DNA of 64,000 bases from positions 1 through 64,000 of the forward strand of contig JAJYUZ010000001.1 of assembly GCA_021792255.1 (NCBI GenBank), written 5' to 3'. A model generated the notes under the pieces. The model worked only from the letters and a program-made list of their open reading frames with translations, made no database searches and was not told the origin of the DNA. The translations under genes and the position numbers were made by a program. Positions 45,313 to 54,116 of this stretch are shown one piece after another. Source of the stretch: Thermoplasmata archaeon (GTDB lineage Archaea; Thermoplasmatota; Thermoplasmata; Thermoplasmatales; GCA-001856825). Position 1 is the stretch's first letter, and each line of letters begins with the position of its first letter.

Positions 45313-46875
45313 CTACGTAGCTTTGAATCTGGTGATTCCACCAATTATCGTTTCAACGACCTTAACGCTCCTGAGGTTCTGAGTATCGAACGGATCTTTA
45401 CTCAGTATTGCAAAATCTGCAAAATTACCGACTTCCAGCGATCCTATCTTGCCGTTCATTAATAGCGATGCGGATCCAGCAGTGTACAAATAAAGGGCAG
45501 TCGAAAGGTCGACCCTCTCATTTGCCGAATATTCCAGAATTTCTCTCTTTTCCCTCTCTCCTCTATTTACAGCAGCATCAACAGACAGCCAGGGATCTGG
45601 AGACGACACGGGAGAATCAGTCGAAATTCCAAGCTTGACGTTACTCGCAAAAAGAGTAGCGAGGGGATACGACATTTTACTCCGTTCCTTTCCTAATCTT
45701 CTAACGGCCCACCAGTCGTCTATGACGAAAGCAGGTTGGACAGATACCCCGATTCCTAACTCTTTTAGTTTACTAGTGTGGTCTTGCCTCAGTACAGTGC
45801 AATGCTCAATTCTCGGTTCAATCAGAATCTTAGGATCGGTTCTGGAAACCGCATCAATGACGGCATCTATGCCTTTATCACCAATTGCGTGAATGGCAAA
45901 CTGCGCCCTTTTCCCTTTGAGTCTTTCAAAGGTCCCGATCAATTTTTCCGAATTCAAGTAGAGGATGCCTTCGTTGGTCGAATCATCTGCATATGGTTCT
46001 CTCAATGCAGCTGTCCCTGCTCCTAGAGCTCCATCGACAAAGAGTTTTATTCCGTTAATTTGCAAATAAGTGTTGCTTCCTACTTTATTTCTAAGATCCT
46101 CCAGTCTGTCCATGCACTCGTCCTTTAAGTAAGCGAATACCCTTAAACCCAACTTTGAACCTTCACTTGACAAGAAATCTACCGATTCGCAGCCACAAGA
46201 TACGAACCCCACCGATGTTATTCCAAGAGAAAGAAGGTAATTTGATGCACTGAGCAGGTTTCTTTCCAGATTTCCTGCGATTTCTAATGCCTTTTCTTTG
46301 AAAAACCACGCGGCTTCTTCCTTTACTACCCCACTCAATTTTCCGTCTGGGGACACTGGAAAAATGGGATCAGGGAAGACGTTTGAATTCAAATATTCGA
46401 GCATTTTGGTATTTATCACCGCGGCATGCTCGCAGAATCTTTCCAGGAACACTGGAATCCCGGTTTCAACTTTATCGATATCCCCCCTATTGGGCCATCT
46501 GCCTTCCGAAAAAGATTCTTGATCCCAACCCATGCCTATTATCACTCGAACGTCAGGATTCTTAAGGTGATAGTCGTGGAGCCTTTTCTTCATTTCCTTG
46601 ATAGAATCACTACCTCTTAGGTCCAGAAAATTCAACGAGCCTCCTAGATCGTCGAGATGAATATGGGAATCGACAAATCCCGGTATCACAATTCTCTTGT
46701 TCAGGTTTACGAAAGTAACTACTTTCTTCCCATACAGCTCCATTGCTTCTTCAGACTTTCCACAAAATTCTATCTTATCTCCATTTGTGACTATTGATTC
46801 AACTGTCGTCAAGGGGATGAATTTGGAATAAATAGTTCCATTATAGAAAATTTTGATATCGTCTGTGCGTCTCAT
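45313..46875 (-). CDS. YtcJ-like amidohydrolase (Amidohydro_3)
   Basis: The 520-aa protein shows the YtcJ pattern: GFVDSHIHLDDLGG metal motif, GMGWDQESFSEGRWPNRGDI, NGIKLFVDGALGAGTAAL, IHAIGDKGIDAVIDA, RIEHCTVLRQDH, and STDSPVSSPDPWLSVDAAV. Family members hydrolyse diverse amides; the substrate here is unknown. It ends 14 bp from the convergent glycerate kinase gene. Confidence 0.88.
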   Translation of the reverse strand: MRRTDDIKIFYNGTIYSKFIPLTTVESIVTNGDKIEFCGKSEEAMELYGKKVVTFVNLNKRIVIPGFVDSHIHLDDLGGSLNFLDLRGSDSIKEMKKRLHDYHLKNPDVRVIIGMGWDQESFSEGRWPNRGDIDKVETGIPVFLERFCEHAAVINTKMLEYLNSNVFPDPIFPVSPDGKLSGVVKEEAAWFFKEKALEIAGNLERNLLSASNYLLSLGITSVGFVSCGCESVDFLSSEGSKLGLRVFAYLKDECMDRLEDLRNKVGSNTYLQINGIKLFVDGALGAGTAALREPYADDSTNEGILYLNSEKLIGTFERLKGKRAQFAIHAIGDKGIDAVIDAVSRTDPKILIEPRIEHCTVLRQDHTSKLKELGIGVSVQPAFVIDDWWAVRRLGKERSKMSYPLATLFASNVKLGISTDSPVSSPDPWLSVDAAVNRGEREKREILEYSANERVDLSTALYLYTAGSASLLMNGKIGSLEVGNFADFAILSKDPFDTQNLRSVKVVETIIGGITRFKAT

Positions 46876-46967
46876 ACAATCTCAACTATTAGAAATGTAA
46901 AGATTTTTGGTTCAATCAGCGAGGTCACCACAAAGTATTATTTTCTTCAGTTCGATGACTGGCGGGA

Positions 46968-47642
46968 ATGGAAAGGGAAAAGGTAGTACTGTCTTGGAGC
47001 GGAGGAAAGGACAGTGCGCTTACGCTGCACACTCTGTTGGCCCAGAAGGAATTCGAAGTTGTGTATCTTCTAACCACCGTAACAAGAGATTATGGAAGAA
47101 TCAGCATGCACGGAGTGAGAGAAGAGTTGCTGTCAGAACAGGCAAGACGTACTTCAATTGAATCGGATATCGCATACATTACGAAGGATGCTACAGACGA
47201 AGAATATGAAAAATCGATGAGTGAGAAAATTTTCAAGTATGCTGCTGAAGGAGTAACGAGCGTTGCATTCGGCGACCTGTATTTGGAAGATATAAGAAAA
47301 TACAGAGAGGATAAAATGTCCAAAACGGGGATGAAGTGTACTTTTCCACTCTGGGGAAAAGATACGACTATTCTCGCACACGATTTCATAAAAAAGGGAT
47401 TTAAGGCCATAATATGCACCATTGATCCCAGAAAACTCGGAAGGGAGTTTGCTGGTAAGGAGTTTGACGAAGATTTCCTCTCATCACTACCTCGAGGAGT
47501 TGATCCGTGTGGTGAAAATGGAGAATTTCACAGCTTCGTTTACGAAGGTCCAATATTTGACAGTCCAATCCCGGTAAGAAGAGGAGAAAACGTTCTCAGA
47601 GGCAACTTCTATTTCACGGACATTCTTCTTGGCAATCAGTGA
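46968..47642 (+). CDS. Dph6-like ATP pyrophosphatase (diphthine-ammonia ligase family)
   Basis: The 224-aa adenine-nucleotide alpha hydrolase has the PP-loop LSWSGGKDSALTL near the N-terminus. The family-specific blocks GDLYLEDIRKYREDKMS, FPLWGKDTTILAHDF and DPCGENGEFHSFVYEGPIFD follow. The Dph6 family amidates diphthine on elongation factor 2; archaeal members of this length are generally assigned there. TATTATTT about 28 bp upstream fits a leaderless start. Confidence 0.82.
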   Translation: MEREKVVLSWSGGKDSALTLHTLLAQKEFEVVYLLTTVTRDYGRISMHGVREELLSEQARRTSIESDIAYITKDATDEEYEKSMSEKIFKYAAEGVTSVAFGDLYLEDIRKYREDKMSKTGMKCTFPLWGKDTTILAHDFIKKGFKAIICTIDPRKLGREFAGKEFDEDFLSSLPRGVDPCGENGEFHSFVYEGPIFDSPIPVRRGENVLRGNFYFTDILLGNQ

Positions 47643-47706
47643 ATCCTTTCCGTTTGCTACAGATTTTATACAAGCAATTCTTGAGAACCTTACTGGTGAG
47701 AAACTT

Positions 47707-48285
47707 ATGAGTAATGTTTCACCTAGCAAGCTGAGGTGTGGTTGGTCTTCCAGCGAACAGGTAATGACCGAGTACCACGACACGGAGTGGGGAGTACCTA
47801 TTCACGATGATAGAAAAATGTTTGAATTTCTGGTTCTTGAAGGCGCTCAAGCGGGCCTTAGTTGGGTAACTATTCTAAAGAGACGAACTGCTTACAAAAA
47901 AGCGTTTGATAATTTTAACTACAATGAGGTCGCCAAGTATGATAAGAAGAAAATCGACGAACTTGTGCAAAACGAAACGATCATCAGAAACAGGCTCAAG
48001 ATAGAGTCGGCAGTGACAAATGCAAGGGCGCTCATAAACGTTAGAAAAGAATTCGGTTCCTTTGAAAAATACCTCTGGCAGTTTGTTGGAGGAGAGCCGA
48101 TAAAGAATCAGTGGAAAACGCTCAAGTGTGTCCCTGCCAAGACAGACATCTCTGACCTAATGAGTAAGGACTTAATGAGGAGAGGGTTCAAATTCATGGG
48201 GTCGACGATATGCTATGCCCACATGCAGGCTACCGGATTGGTCAATGACCATTTGGTGTCGTGCTTCAGGTACGATCAGATATAG
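47707..48285 (+). CDS. tag: 3-methyladenine DNA glycosylase I
   Basis: The 192-aa repair enzyme begins MSNVSPSKLRCGW. Conserved parts are the zinc ligands in RCGW and YHDTEWGVP, the base pocket FLVLEGAQAGLSWVTIL, and the C-terminal MGSTICYAHMQATGLVNDH. ATG 47707 is chosen for GGTGAG 6-7 nt upstream and because homology begins there; an upstream frame from 47629 overlaps the previous gene. Confidence 0.92.
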   Translation: MSNVSPSKLRCGWSSSEQVMTEYHDTEWGVPIHDDRKMFEFLVLEGAQAGLSWVTILKRRTAYKKAFDNFNYNEVAKYDKKKIDELVQNETIIRNRLKIESAVTNARALINVRKEFGSFEKYLWQFVGGEPIKNQWKTLKCVPAKTDISDLMSKDLMRRGFKFMGSTICYAHMQATGLVNDHLVSCFRYDQI

Positions 48286-48360
48286 GCTTGAATAGAGTAG
48301 CCCGAAGTGAACGTATTTGGTCTAGTCGAATCAAAATTAAGAAAAAGCAAGATGCAAATG

Positions 48361-48369
48361 TAATATAAC
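48361..48369 (+). promoter_or_regulatory. TATA box of the class V aminotransferase gene
   Basis: TAATATAAC is centred 25 bp before ATG 48390, the leaderless spacing. Confidence 0.6.
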
Positions 48370-48389
48370 TCGGGTCAGATATCTCCAGC

Positions 48390-49547
48390 ATGAAAAAATT
48401 GCTCATGATTCCAGGCCCAATTGAGTACGATAGTGACGTTCTGAACGCACTGTCTCTCCCTACTATTTCTCACTCTTCGAAGGAGTTCATCTCTGTTTAC
48501 AGGGACGCGCTACTGAATTTGAGTGCAATTTTTGGATCTTCGACGAGCGACAGCTTACCATTCATCATCTCTGGATCTGGAACTCTGGGGATGGAGGCAT
48601 CCGTCGTCAACTTCATCAAGAGGGATTCGAAAGTTCTAGTGGTAAACACAGGATACTTCGGTGATAGATTCGTCGACCTGCTTTCTAGATTCACCAGCAA
48701 TTTTGAACAGATCAAACCTGCACTTGGTGAAGCCGTCGATCCTTCTCTTGTAAGAGAGAAAATTGACACAAACGAATACGAATTGATAACAGTCACGCAC
48801 GTTGACACAAGCACAGGCGTGCGGAACGACGTCAAGCGAATCGCAGAAATCACAAGAAACTCAGACACTTTGTTGGTCGTCGATGCAGTCTGTTCTGCAG
48901 GCGGAGAGAATTTAGACATGAAATGGGGGATAGACGTGGCGTTTTCGGCATCACAGAAAGCGCTGGGGGCTCCTCCCGGACTGGCAGTCGGGGTTGCGAG
49001 CAACAGGGCAATTTCAAGAATGGAAAAATTACCGCCCCTGTCATTCTTTTCGGATTTAAGGAAATGGAAGGTAGTGTCAACGGGGGTTCTGGATTCAAAG
49101 GGTGGGTACTTCGGGACCCCGAACGTCAATCTGGTTTTGGCTTTGGGTATCAGTCTCTCCAAAATAATGAAAGAAGGAATGGAGGTCAGGATCAGGAGGC
49201 ACGAGCTGATGTCCGCTTCCATAAGGGCAGGACTAGAAAGCATGGGACTTGAAATGATTGCCAAAAAGGCATACGCAAATACAGTTTCTGCAGTCTATCT
49301 CCCTCAAGGGGTGGATCTCAAGAAGTTCTTGGAACACGCAGAAGACAGAGGGGTAGTTTTTGCATCAGGCCTGATCAAAGAAATTGGTGGCAGATATTTC
49401 AGAATTGGACACATGGGAAACATAGGCCCTTCAGAGGTGATGATCTCAATCGGGGCAATCGAAAAAGCACTGGAAGCAAATGGGCATTTGATGAGACCGG
49501 GAATCGGTCTTTCAGCTGCGCAATCTAATCTTTTCAAATCCAGTTAA
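48390..49547 (+). CDS. Class V aminotransferase (alanine/serine-glyoxylate type)
   Basis: The 385-aa PLP enzyme starts LLMIPGPIEYDSDVLNAL. The cofactor Asp lies in LLVVDAVCSAGGENLDM and the Schiff-base lysine in AFSASQKALGAPPGLAV. YFGTPNVNLVLALG and RIGHMGNI complete the family pattern. It exchanges amino groups between serine or alanine and glyoxylate or pyruvate; the exact pair is not determined. Confidence 0.9.
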   Translation: MKKLLMIPGPIEYDSDVLNALSLPTISHSSKEFISVYRDALLNLSAIFGSSTSDSLPFIISGSGTLGMEASVVNFIKRDSKVLVVNTGYFGDRFVDLLSRFTSNFEQIKPALGEAVDPSLVREKIDTNEYELITVTHVDTSTGVRNDVKRIAEITRNSDTLLVVDAVCSAGGENLDMKWGIDVAFSASQKALGAPPGLAVGVASNRAISRMEKLPPLSFFSDLRKWKVVSTGVLDSKGGYFGTPNVNLVLALGISLSKIMKEGMEVRIRRHELMSASIRAGLESMGLEMIAKKAYANTVSAVYLPQGVDLKKFLEHAEDRGVVFASGLIKEIGGRYFRIGHMGNIGPSEVMISIGAIEKALEANGHLMRPGIGLSAAQSNLFKSS

Positions 49548-49648
49548 ATGGTCCCTTCATCAAAATCTCGGAAAATTCAGGGGCTTACCTGACAACATAA
49601 TCTTCTCATCGAAAAGCTTACAGGCATCTCTATTCAAGTGTCCAATAC

Positions 49649-49990
49649 TCAGTGCATCTTCTTGAGCTCGTCAAGATATTCTTTTAGCTTTATAGATTCC
49701 ATCAATGCTGGGGTTCCACCCATTAGCAGCGCGATAAAGGTCGCTTCGTTCAATTCGTCCTCAGTGACTCCGCTATCCATTGCGAGTTTTAAATGATAAG
49801 CTAAGCACCAATCACATCTCTGGGTGAGGGACAGTGTCACGAAAATGAGTTCCTTGTATTTTACGGGGATTTTACCAGAACTCATGACACTCTCGATGAG
49901 TTTCATATATTCCTTGGTGGGCTCAGGAAAAGAAGCAGAATAGTTACCAAATATCCTCTGAATTTCACTCAATTTTTCTGAGAGTTCCAT
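49649..49990 (-). CDS. Carboxymuconolactone decarboxylase/AhpD-like protein
   Basis: The 113-aa all-helical protein carries the redox or catalytic CxxC-x3-H motif in TQRCDWCLAYHLKLAMDSG at about residues 57-75, the AhpD signature. Small stand-alone members often act as thiol peroxidases or disulfide reductants; the true activity is unknown. Confidence 0.82.
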   Translation of the reverse strand: MELSEKLSEIQRIFGNYSASFPEPTKEYMKLIESVMSSGKIPVKYKELIFVTLSLTQRCDWCLAYHLKLAMDSGVTEDELNEATFIALLMGGTPALMESIKLKEYLDELKKMH

Positions 49991-50051
49991 GGCAAATTAA
50001 ACCGTGCAAAGAAATGAGTCTTTTGTATCTTTTCTCACTAAGGTTTTTGCC

Positions 50052-50435
50052 TTATATTGCAAAAGAATCTAGCAGGGAAAACATTTCCTCTTCGTATTTT
50101 CTGATTTGGTTAGATGCCTCTGGATAGACGTAGTCGGTGACCTGAGTGACGCTGAGAACCCTAATTTTTGTGATCTTACCTTCTTGATAGATTATCATCT
50201 TGCACGGAACAAACAGACCATTCAAGTCGTCTTTACCAATGATTTCTTTAGCTGCAGTAGGCTTGCATATCTCAAGTATGTGATAGTCTTTGAAGTCATA
50301 GTTCAGAGCGTTCTTTAGTATGTTCTTCACATTTATGTCAGCAATGACTACGTACCCTCCTTTCTTAAGGTGGACGAGAAGGGCTGCCATGACATCATCA
50401 ATATTCGATTCAATTTCTTTCGCCGAATAGAACAT
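50052..50435 (-). CDS. DUF302 family protein
   Basis: The 127-aa protein matches DUF302: an N-terminal helix (SNIDDVMAALLVHLKKGGYVV), IADINVKNILKNAL, DFKDYHILEICKPTAAKEII, LFVPCKMIIYQE and a C-terminal helix. The conserved Cys in LEICKP and FVPCK could bind metal or act in redox. No established function. Confidence 0.8.
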   Translation of the reverse strand: MFYSAKEIESNIDDVMAALLVHLKKGGYVVIADINVKNILKNALNYDFKDYHILEICKPTAAKEIIGKDDLNGLFVPCKMIIYQEGKITKIRVLSVTQVTDYVYPEASNQIRKYEEEMFSLLDSFAI

Positions 50436-50548
50436 TTTATGAATTATAGAATCGAAAATAAGAATCTTTTGTCTCTTGTAATTTTGTTCCGCTAGACTTT
50501 TCCAATACCTTTGATAAATGTACGATAAAGATGAGAAACCGGCAAAAT

Positions 50549-50592
50549 AATTAAAAGAGCATCTCGACCGACGTCGTTCTGCTCTTTTTTAC
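50549..50592 (-). terminator. Hairpin with flanking A/T tracts after the small membrane peptide
   Basis: AAAAGAGC (50553-50560) and GCTCTTTT (50581-50588) form an 8-bp stem, extended inside by a weaker CGAC/GTCG pairing. It lies 17 bp past the stop of the 59-aa peptide on the minus strand and is followed by AT-rich sequence, so it is a plausible terminator. Confidence 0.5.
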
Positions 50593-50608
50593 CGAGTGAT
50601 GGTCAGTC

Positions 50609-50788
50609 TCACTGTCTCTTTTGCAACAGATTTGTGATTACGGTGTGTGCGTGTGTCATAGCTGGCACGTGGTTCAGTGCATTGGTGAGTCCTATTACAT
50701 TTCCCATATGTGCCGCAGCTATCGTTGTTCCCGCTACACTCCCTGCAATCGCCAATCCTTTTGCAATCGCCAATCCTGTAATTGTCAT
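50609..50788 (-). CDS. Small glycine/alanine-rich hydrophobic peptide (59 aa)
   Basis: ATG 50788 to TGA 50611-50609. The N-terminal half is hydrophobic and has a tandem GLAIAK-GLAIAG repeat followed by SVAGTTIAAAHMG; the DNA repeat GGATTGGCGATTGCA is also visible. The C-terminal part is polar with several His residues and ends QKRQ. It would form one or two membrane helices with GxxxG-like spacing. TTTAAA at 50811-50816 is centred 25 bp upstream, the leaderless spacing, and a hairpin follows the stop. Both support a real gene. I do not recognise a family. An overlapping longer frame (73 aa) is hydrophilic and less likely. Confidence 0.5.
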   Translation of the reverse strand: MTITGLAIAKGLAIAGSVAGTTIAAAHMGNVIGLTNALNHVPAMTHAHTVITNLLQKRQ

Positions 50789-50810
50789 ATTCTAAGCATT
50801 TCACTGGCAT

Positions 50811-50816
50811 TTTAAA
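50811..50816 (-). promoter_or_regulatory. TATA box of the 59-aa peptide gene
   Basis: TTTAAA is centred 25 bp before ATG 50788 on the minus strand. Confidence 0.45.
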
Positions 50817-50820
50817 GGTA

Positions 50821-50955
50821 TTGGTACAAAAGTCTAAGGATTTGAAAAATGCCCTAGAGGCTGTAGAAATGACTATTGAATATGAAACGCTAGCTCTATT
50901 GGTAATTCAAGTACTCTGTGACGGTAAAATAAGTGACCTAAATAATCTCTCTTGA
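50821..50955 (+). CDS. Possible 44-aa protein or gene remnant
   Basis: A TTG at 50821 opens a 44-codon frame that reads like protein (SKDLKNALEAVEMTIEYE, then TLALLVIQVLCDGK). AAAGG precedes the TTG, but the spacing is tight and there is no ATG. It could be a small gene or the remains of one. The rest of 50789-51033 is AT-rich without other features. Confidence 0.2.
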   Translation: MVQKSKDLKNALEAVEMTIEYETLALLVIQVLCDGKISDLNNLS

Positions 50956-51033
50956 ATTCATTTATTCATTTTTTTCATTTTACAATTCCCAGAAAAAGTT
51001 CAAATAATTGAGAGAAAATATCAACCGAGTATT

Positions 51034-51261
51034 ATGAGGGAGGGGAACTTAGACAAAGAGTACATTTCTGGTAGAAGAGATCAGTACGACTTAGACCTGA
51101 CGACCTTTTGGGAGAGCGTAAAGGAAACAAAGTCCCGAGAAGAATTGATACGAGTTTTTAGAGACAAAATGTCATTGATAATCTCGCGGCTTGCATTCGA
51201 GAGGGCGAAAAATCTACAAATGGAAATAGAACTGATGGACCAATTCTACCACGGAGACTAG
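51034..51261 (+). CDS. Hypothetical protein, 75 aa
   Basis: A highly charged, helical small protein (REGNLDKEYISGRRDQYD...DLTTFWESVKETKSREELIR) with no recognised motif. TCAAATAATT lies about 28 bp upstream of the ATG. It ends 2 bp from the stop of the convergent winged-helix gene. Confidence 0.5.
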   Translation: MREGNLDKEYISGRRDQYDLDLTTFWESVKETKSREELIRVFRDKMSLIISRLAFERAKNLQMEIELMDQFYHGD

Positions 51262-51263
51262 GC

Positions 51264-51542
51264 TCAAGACTCCTTGAGCAGAGCCTCAATTTCCTTGACT
51301 TTCAGTGCGATCTGGCGGCCCTTGTTCGTGAGAGTAATAATATTTCGTTTCGGATAGCTCGAACTATCGATTTTCTTCTGTATCAGCTTAAGATCTATCA
51401 ACAACTCTACTGACCTAAGGAGTTGAATATTTGGGATGTCAGTTTCCTTTAAAATCAAGGTAACGTAAGATGGTCCTTTCAGTAGGTACAAAAGAAGCCT
51501 CATTGCACCAGATTGAGTCTCCAGTGCTTTGATCAACACCAT
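51264..51542 (-). CDS. Winged-helix (MarR-like) transcriptional regulator
   Basis: The 92-aa protein consists almost only of a winged helix: helix 1 ETQSGAMRLLLYLLKG, recognition region IPNIQLLRSVELLIDLKLI, wing KIDSSSYPKRNIITLTNKG, and a last helix RQIALKVKEIEALL. The arrangement fits small archaeal MarR/PadR-like DNA-binding proteins. AT-rich sequence upstream (51545-51600) holds its promoter and possibly its operator. Confidence 0.7.
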   Translation of the reverse strand: MVLIKALETQSGAMRLLLYLLKGPSYVTLILKETDIPNIQLLRSVELLIDLKLIQKKIDSSSYPKRNIITLTNKGRQIALKVKEIEALLKES

Positions 51543-51645
51543 GATTAATTATTAATTATGTACTAAATAATAAGTCATATTCCATTATAGATTAGATAAT
51601 AGATAATGTTCTATACTAGCCCGTCATTAACCAGGTGCTATTAAA

Positions 51646-52031
51646 ATGACGGATGAGAGACTTGTACGGGATTGTAATACAAGCAAAGGGTCTTCTTTGG
51701 GTCGCTTAATAAGAAACAGAGATATTAGTGACATTTCCCTCTACTTAAATATCTCAAAGGTAGTTAGAAAGAGAGATAAAACCGAAATAGTATCCGACAT
51801 ATTTTCTGATCGAGTCATTTGTGAAATAGTTACTAGGACAAAGGTGGGTATTCCTTCAAAATCTTGTCATTTGAGAGAAGAGGCTGTACAAATATGGGTA
51901 TGATTATTCAAGGTTTTTCGGAAAAGTCTCTTGAAATTATCAAAAGGATATTAAAAGCTGAACAGGAACAGTCGGAAGTAGAGAACAGTACCAATAAGAG
52001 AAAAGAGACATTAGAAAGTAGGAAACACTAG
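51646..52031 (+). pseudogene. Probable broken winged-helix regulator gene
   Basis: Two overlapping frames occur: 51646-51903 (85 aa) and 51894-52031 (45 aa). The first contains VVRKRDKTEIVSDIFS, similar to helix 1 of archaeal winged-helix regulators that begin R-x-K-x-E-I-I-x-D-I-L. The second contains GFSEKSLEIIKRILKAEQEQ, like the wing and C-terminal helix (T-E-K-G-L-E-I-L-K-x-I) of the same family. The middle is not convincing. I read this as a frameshifted or decayed gene; two independent small proteins are the alternative. Confidence 0.35.
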
Positions 52032-52278
52032 CAACTTTCTAAAAGCTTAGAGAAAATCATGCACATTTGAGCAATATTTATCGAGCTCGGAGAGCAATTA
52101 CTCAATTTCGTTCTTCACTGCTTTGGAGCTGTTTGTTCGTATGATATTATGACGGACAAGATCTAGCGTGGTCCACTGCTTGGATCTAATTGGAAGAATA
52201 GCCACAGAGTTTTGACATTTCGGCATAAAGAGAAATATTGTTACTTAGGGTGAAATAAAAAAATAAAAAATTAAGGAA

Positions 52279-53646
52279 TTAAGTGGCGCTAATGGTCTCA
52301 GGTTCTTTGACTTTCAGAATTGGAATTGCCACTGCGACGAAAGAGAGGAAGAGTAGCCAGAGTCCTATTGCTTCCACATACCAAGATAGATCCATTGTAT
52401 AGACCTGTAGACCAACGAATCCCAGAACTATTCCAGATATTCCCAAGTATGCTGGCAATCTTAAACTCTTTTCTGCAGTTTTTCCATAGTAGTAGAGGGT
52501 TACAAAGAACGTGGCCCCAATAATTAGCATTAGGAAGATGTACAGCAAATGTCCGTCAGAAAAAGCTTGATCATATAAGGCGCCTGCCCCTTGAGTTGGA
52601 TCACCAAATCCATAGTATACTTCATTGAACTCTATGAGGAAACCGATGCCAAACATTGCTGCCACTGCTCCAACCCATGTGCCCATCGTTGCTACCTGAA
52701 TGTACTTCCCTCCCTTTGATGAATTAAGGGTCTTCACCAGCCCGAAAATCGCTATGATTGCACCAATTCCTATCAACCCAGTCTGAGTATCATCGAGCGC
52801 CAGACCGTTTGCTCCTCCAGCTCCAGAAACGAACACTGCTGGAATTACATAAGTTCCGAAAGTAGATATCCAGTACAATGAAGACATCGAGATTATGCCT
52901 ATTATCGAAACGACCAGTCCGAGATTAACGATCGTTCTGTAACCCTTGGACAGTTTCTGGTATCCAAATATTACAGTCGTCAACCCTACTAATCCACCCA
53001 TGATAGCAGGAGGGATCATGTGTGAGTGCATCGTCCACGCATTTCCTAGAAATGTAGAAGTTCCACCTATAGAATCTACGTAATTTTGGAAAAACGCAAG
53101 AGATGAATATCCGTTGTTCACATTTCCCCATTCGAGGATCATTCCAACAAAGCCGGCAATGGAAGCTGCTATTGAAGCCAGAAGAACCACGATGTATGCT
53201 CCCCACGTATTCTTAAAGTCATTCTTGTTCTTGAACGGATACATTAATAGTCCAATTACAAGCAGCACTGCGGCTAAAACGACTATAACGTCCCTGACGC
53301 CTTGGGCAATTTCGTCTGCCAGAACCATGCTTGAAGCGGTTGGATAGAAGAGCACTAGTCCGATAACTGAAAATATGAGTACCGGGTAAGTAGAGATGTT
53401 CATAAGTTTTTGAATAATCTTCGGAAGACTGAATACCCTTGCCGTTACCAGTATTATAAGGAGTGCAAGCGGAATCATGATTGTGTGGTAAAAATTCACC
53501 ACATCTAGGGTAAAATCACCCAATCTGAACCACGTGACTCCTGGGAAAAGCGGGCTTATTAGAAGCATCAGCGCGGTGTAGATCATAATGGCCGCAACGT
53601 TCTTCCTGGTGTCAAGCAGAATTGATAAAAATTTGTTCTCGCTCAT
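52279..53646 (-). CDS. Polytopic membrane protein with conserved-looking histidines, possibly haem-binding
   Basis: The 455-aa protein has about 12 membrane helices. Histidines lie inside or at the ends of helices: FYHTIMIPLALL near residue 53, WTMHSHMIPPAIMGGLVGL near 207-225, and FSDGHLLYIFLMLI near 372. A paired H-x-H helix plus single helix histidines resembles respiratory haem-binding membrane subunits and distant haem-copper oxidase relatives, but the full six-His oxidase set is not evident. The function is unknown. It is a single gene with long untranslated flanks. Confidence 0.6.
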   Translation of the reverse strand: MSENKFLSILLDTRKNVAAIMIYTALMLLISPLFPGVTWFRLGDFTLDVVNFYHTIMIPLALLIILVTARVFSLPKIIQKLMNISTYPVLIFSVIGLVLFYPTASSMVLADEIAQGVRDVIVVLAAVLLVIGLLMYPFKNKNDFKNTWGAYIVVLLASIAASIAGFVGMILEWGNVNNGYSSLAFFQNYVDSIGGTSTFLGNAWTMHSHMIPPAIMGGLVGLTTVIFGYQKLSKGYRTIVNLGLVVSIIGIISMSSLYWISTFGTYVIPAVFVSGAGGANGLALDDTQTGLIGIGAIIAIFGLVKTLNSSKGGKYIQVATMGTWVGAVAAMFGIGFLIEFNEVYYGFGDPTQGAGALYDQAFSDGHLLYIFLMLIIGATFFVTLYYYGKTAEKSLRLPAYLGISGIVLGFVGLQVYTMDLSWYVEAIGLWLLFLSFVAVAIPILKVKEPETISAT

Positions 53647-54116
53647 CTAGGTCACACATAATAATCGCAGTGCTCTTTAAAAATCTTTTGATATTTTGGT
53701 GTTGTTATAAAATTCCAGAGCTACAAAAAATTTAAGTACGACATAATAAAAAAATTGCAGTATAATTTTGGAACCAACACCTTATCTTTCCTGATAAAAT
53801 GAGGTTACCTCAGAAGAAAAACACTAAATGAAAAAGGGACAACCTCAAACTGATGGATCAACTCCAAACTGAGGGTTCGTTCAGAGATGAGTATGCCAAA
53901 AAATGATACAATACCCCCTGTCGGAGTATCAGGAAAAGAGGGAAGGGGCAGTGATACTGATGAAAAAAAATCCCGATGATGCACCTTACGTCGCCTGCTT
54001 CCTCGCTTTAAGGTGCGATGGTATAGGTCGAATGACTTAGACTTCAAAGAATACATAAGATTAAAGTCTTTCAAACCAAAGATTTAGTCCGAAAGATCTG
54101 AAAATGCAACTTACTT
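53647..54116. other. 470-bp gap upstream of the polytopic membrane protein gene
   Basis: The gap contains palindrome TGAGGT-T-ACCTCA (53800-53812), an inverted repeat TGATAC (53904-53909)/GTATCA (53926-53931), and the 36-bp palindrome at 53981-54016. An 89-codon minus frame in 53805-54074 has an unlikely composition and is not called. Confidence 0.5.
53981..54016. repeat. 36-bp palindromic unit of the GTGC repeat family
   Basis: GCACCTTA (53981-53988) and TAAGGTGC (54009-54016) are perfect inverted repeats spanning 36 bp end to end, as in array A (507-542: GCACCTAA/TTAGGTGC). The 20 inner bases differ between the two copies, so only the arms and spacing are conserved. Confidence 0.5.

Noticed and set aside
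50589-50810. 73-codon Cys-rich frame
   Set aside because: It shares sequence with the 59-aa hydrophobic peptide in another frame. The TATA spacing and composition favour the 59-aa frame.
53805-54074. 89-codon minus-strand frame
   Set aside because: The Ser/Phe/Arg-rich composition is typical of chance frames. It covers the palindromes of the gap and has no start signal.
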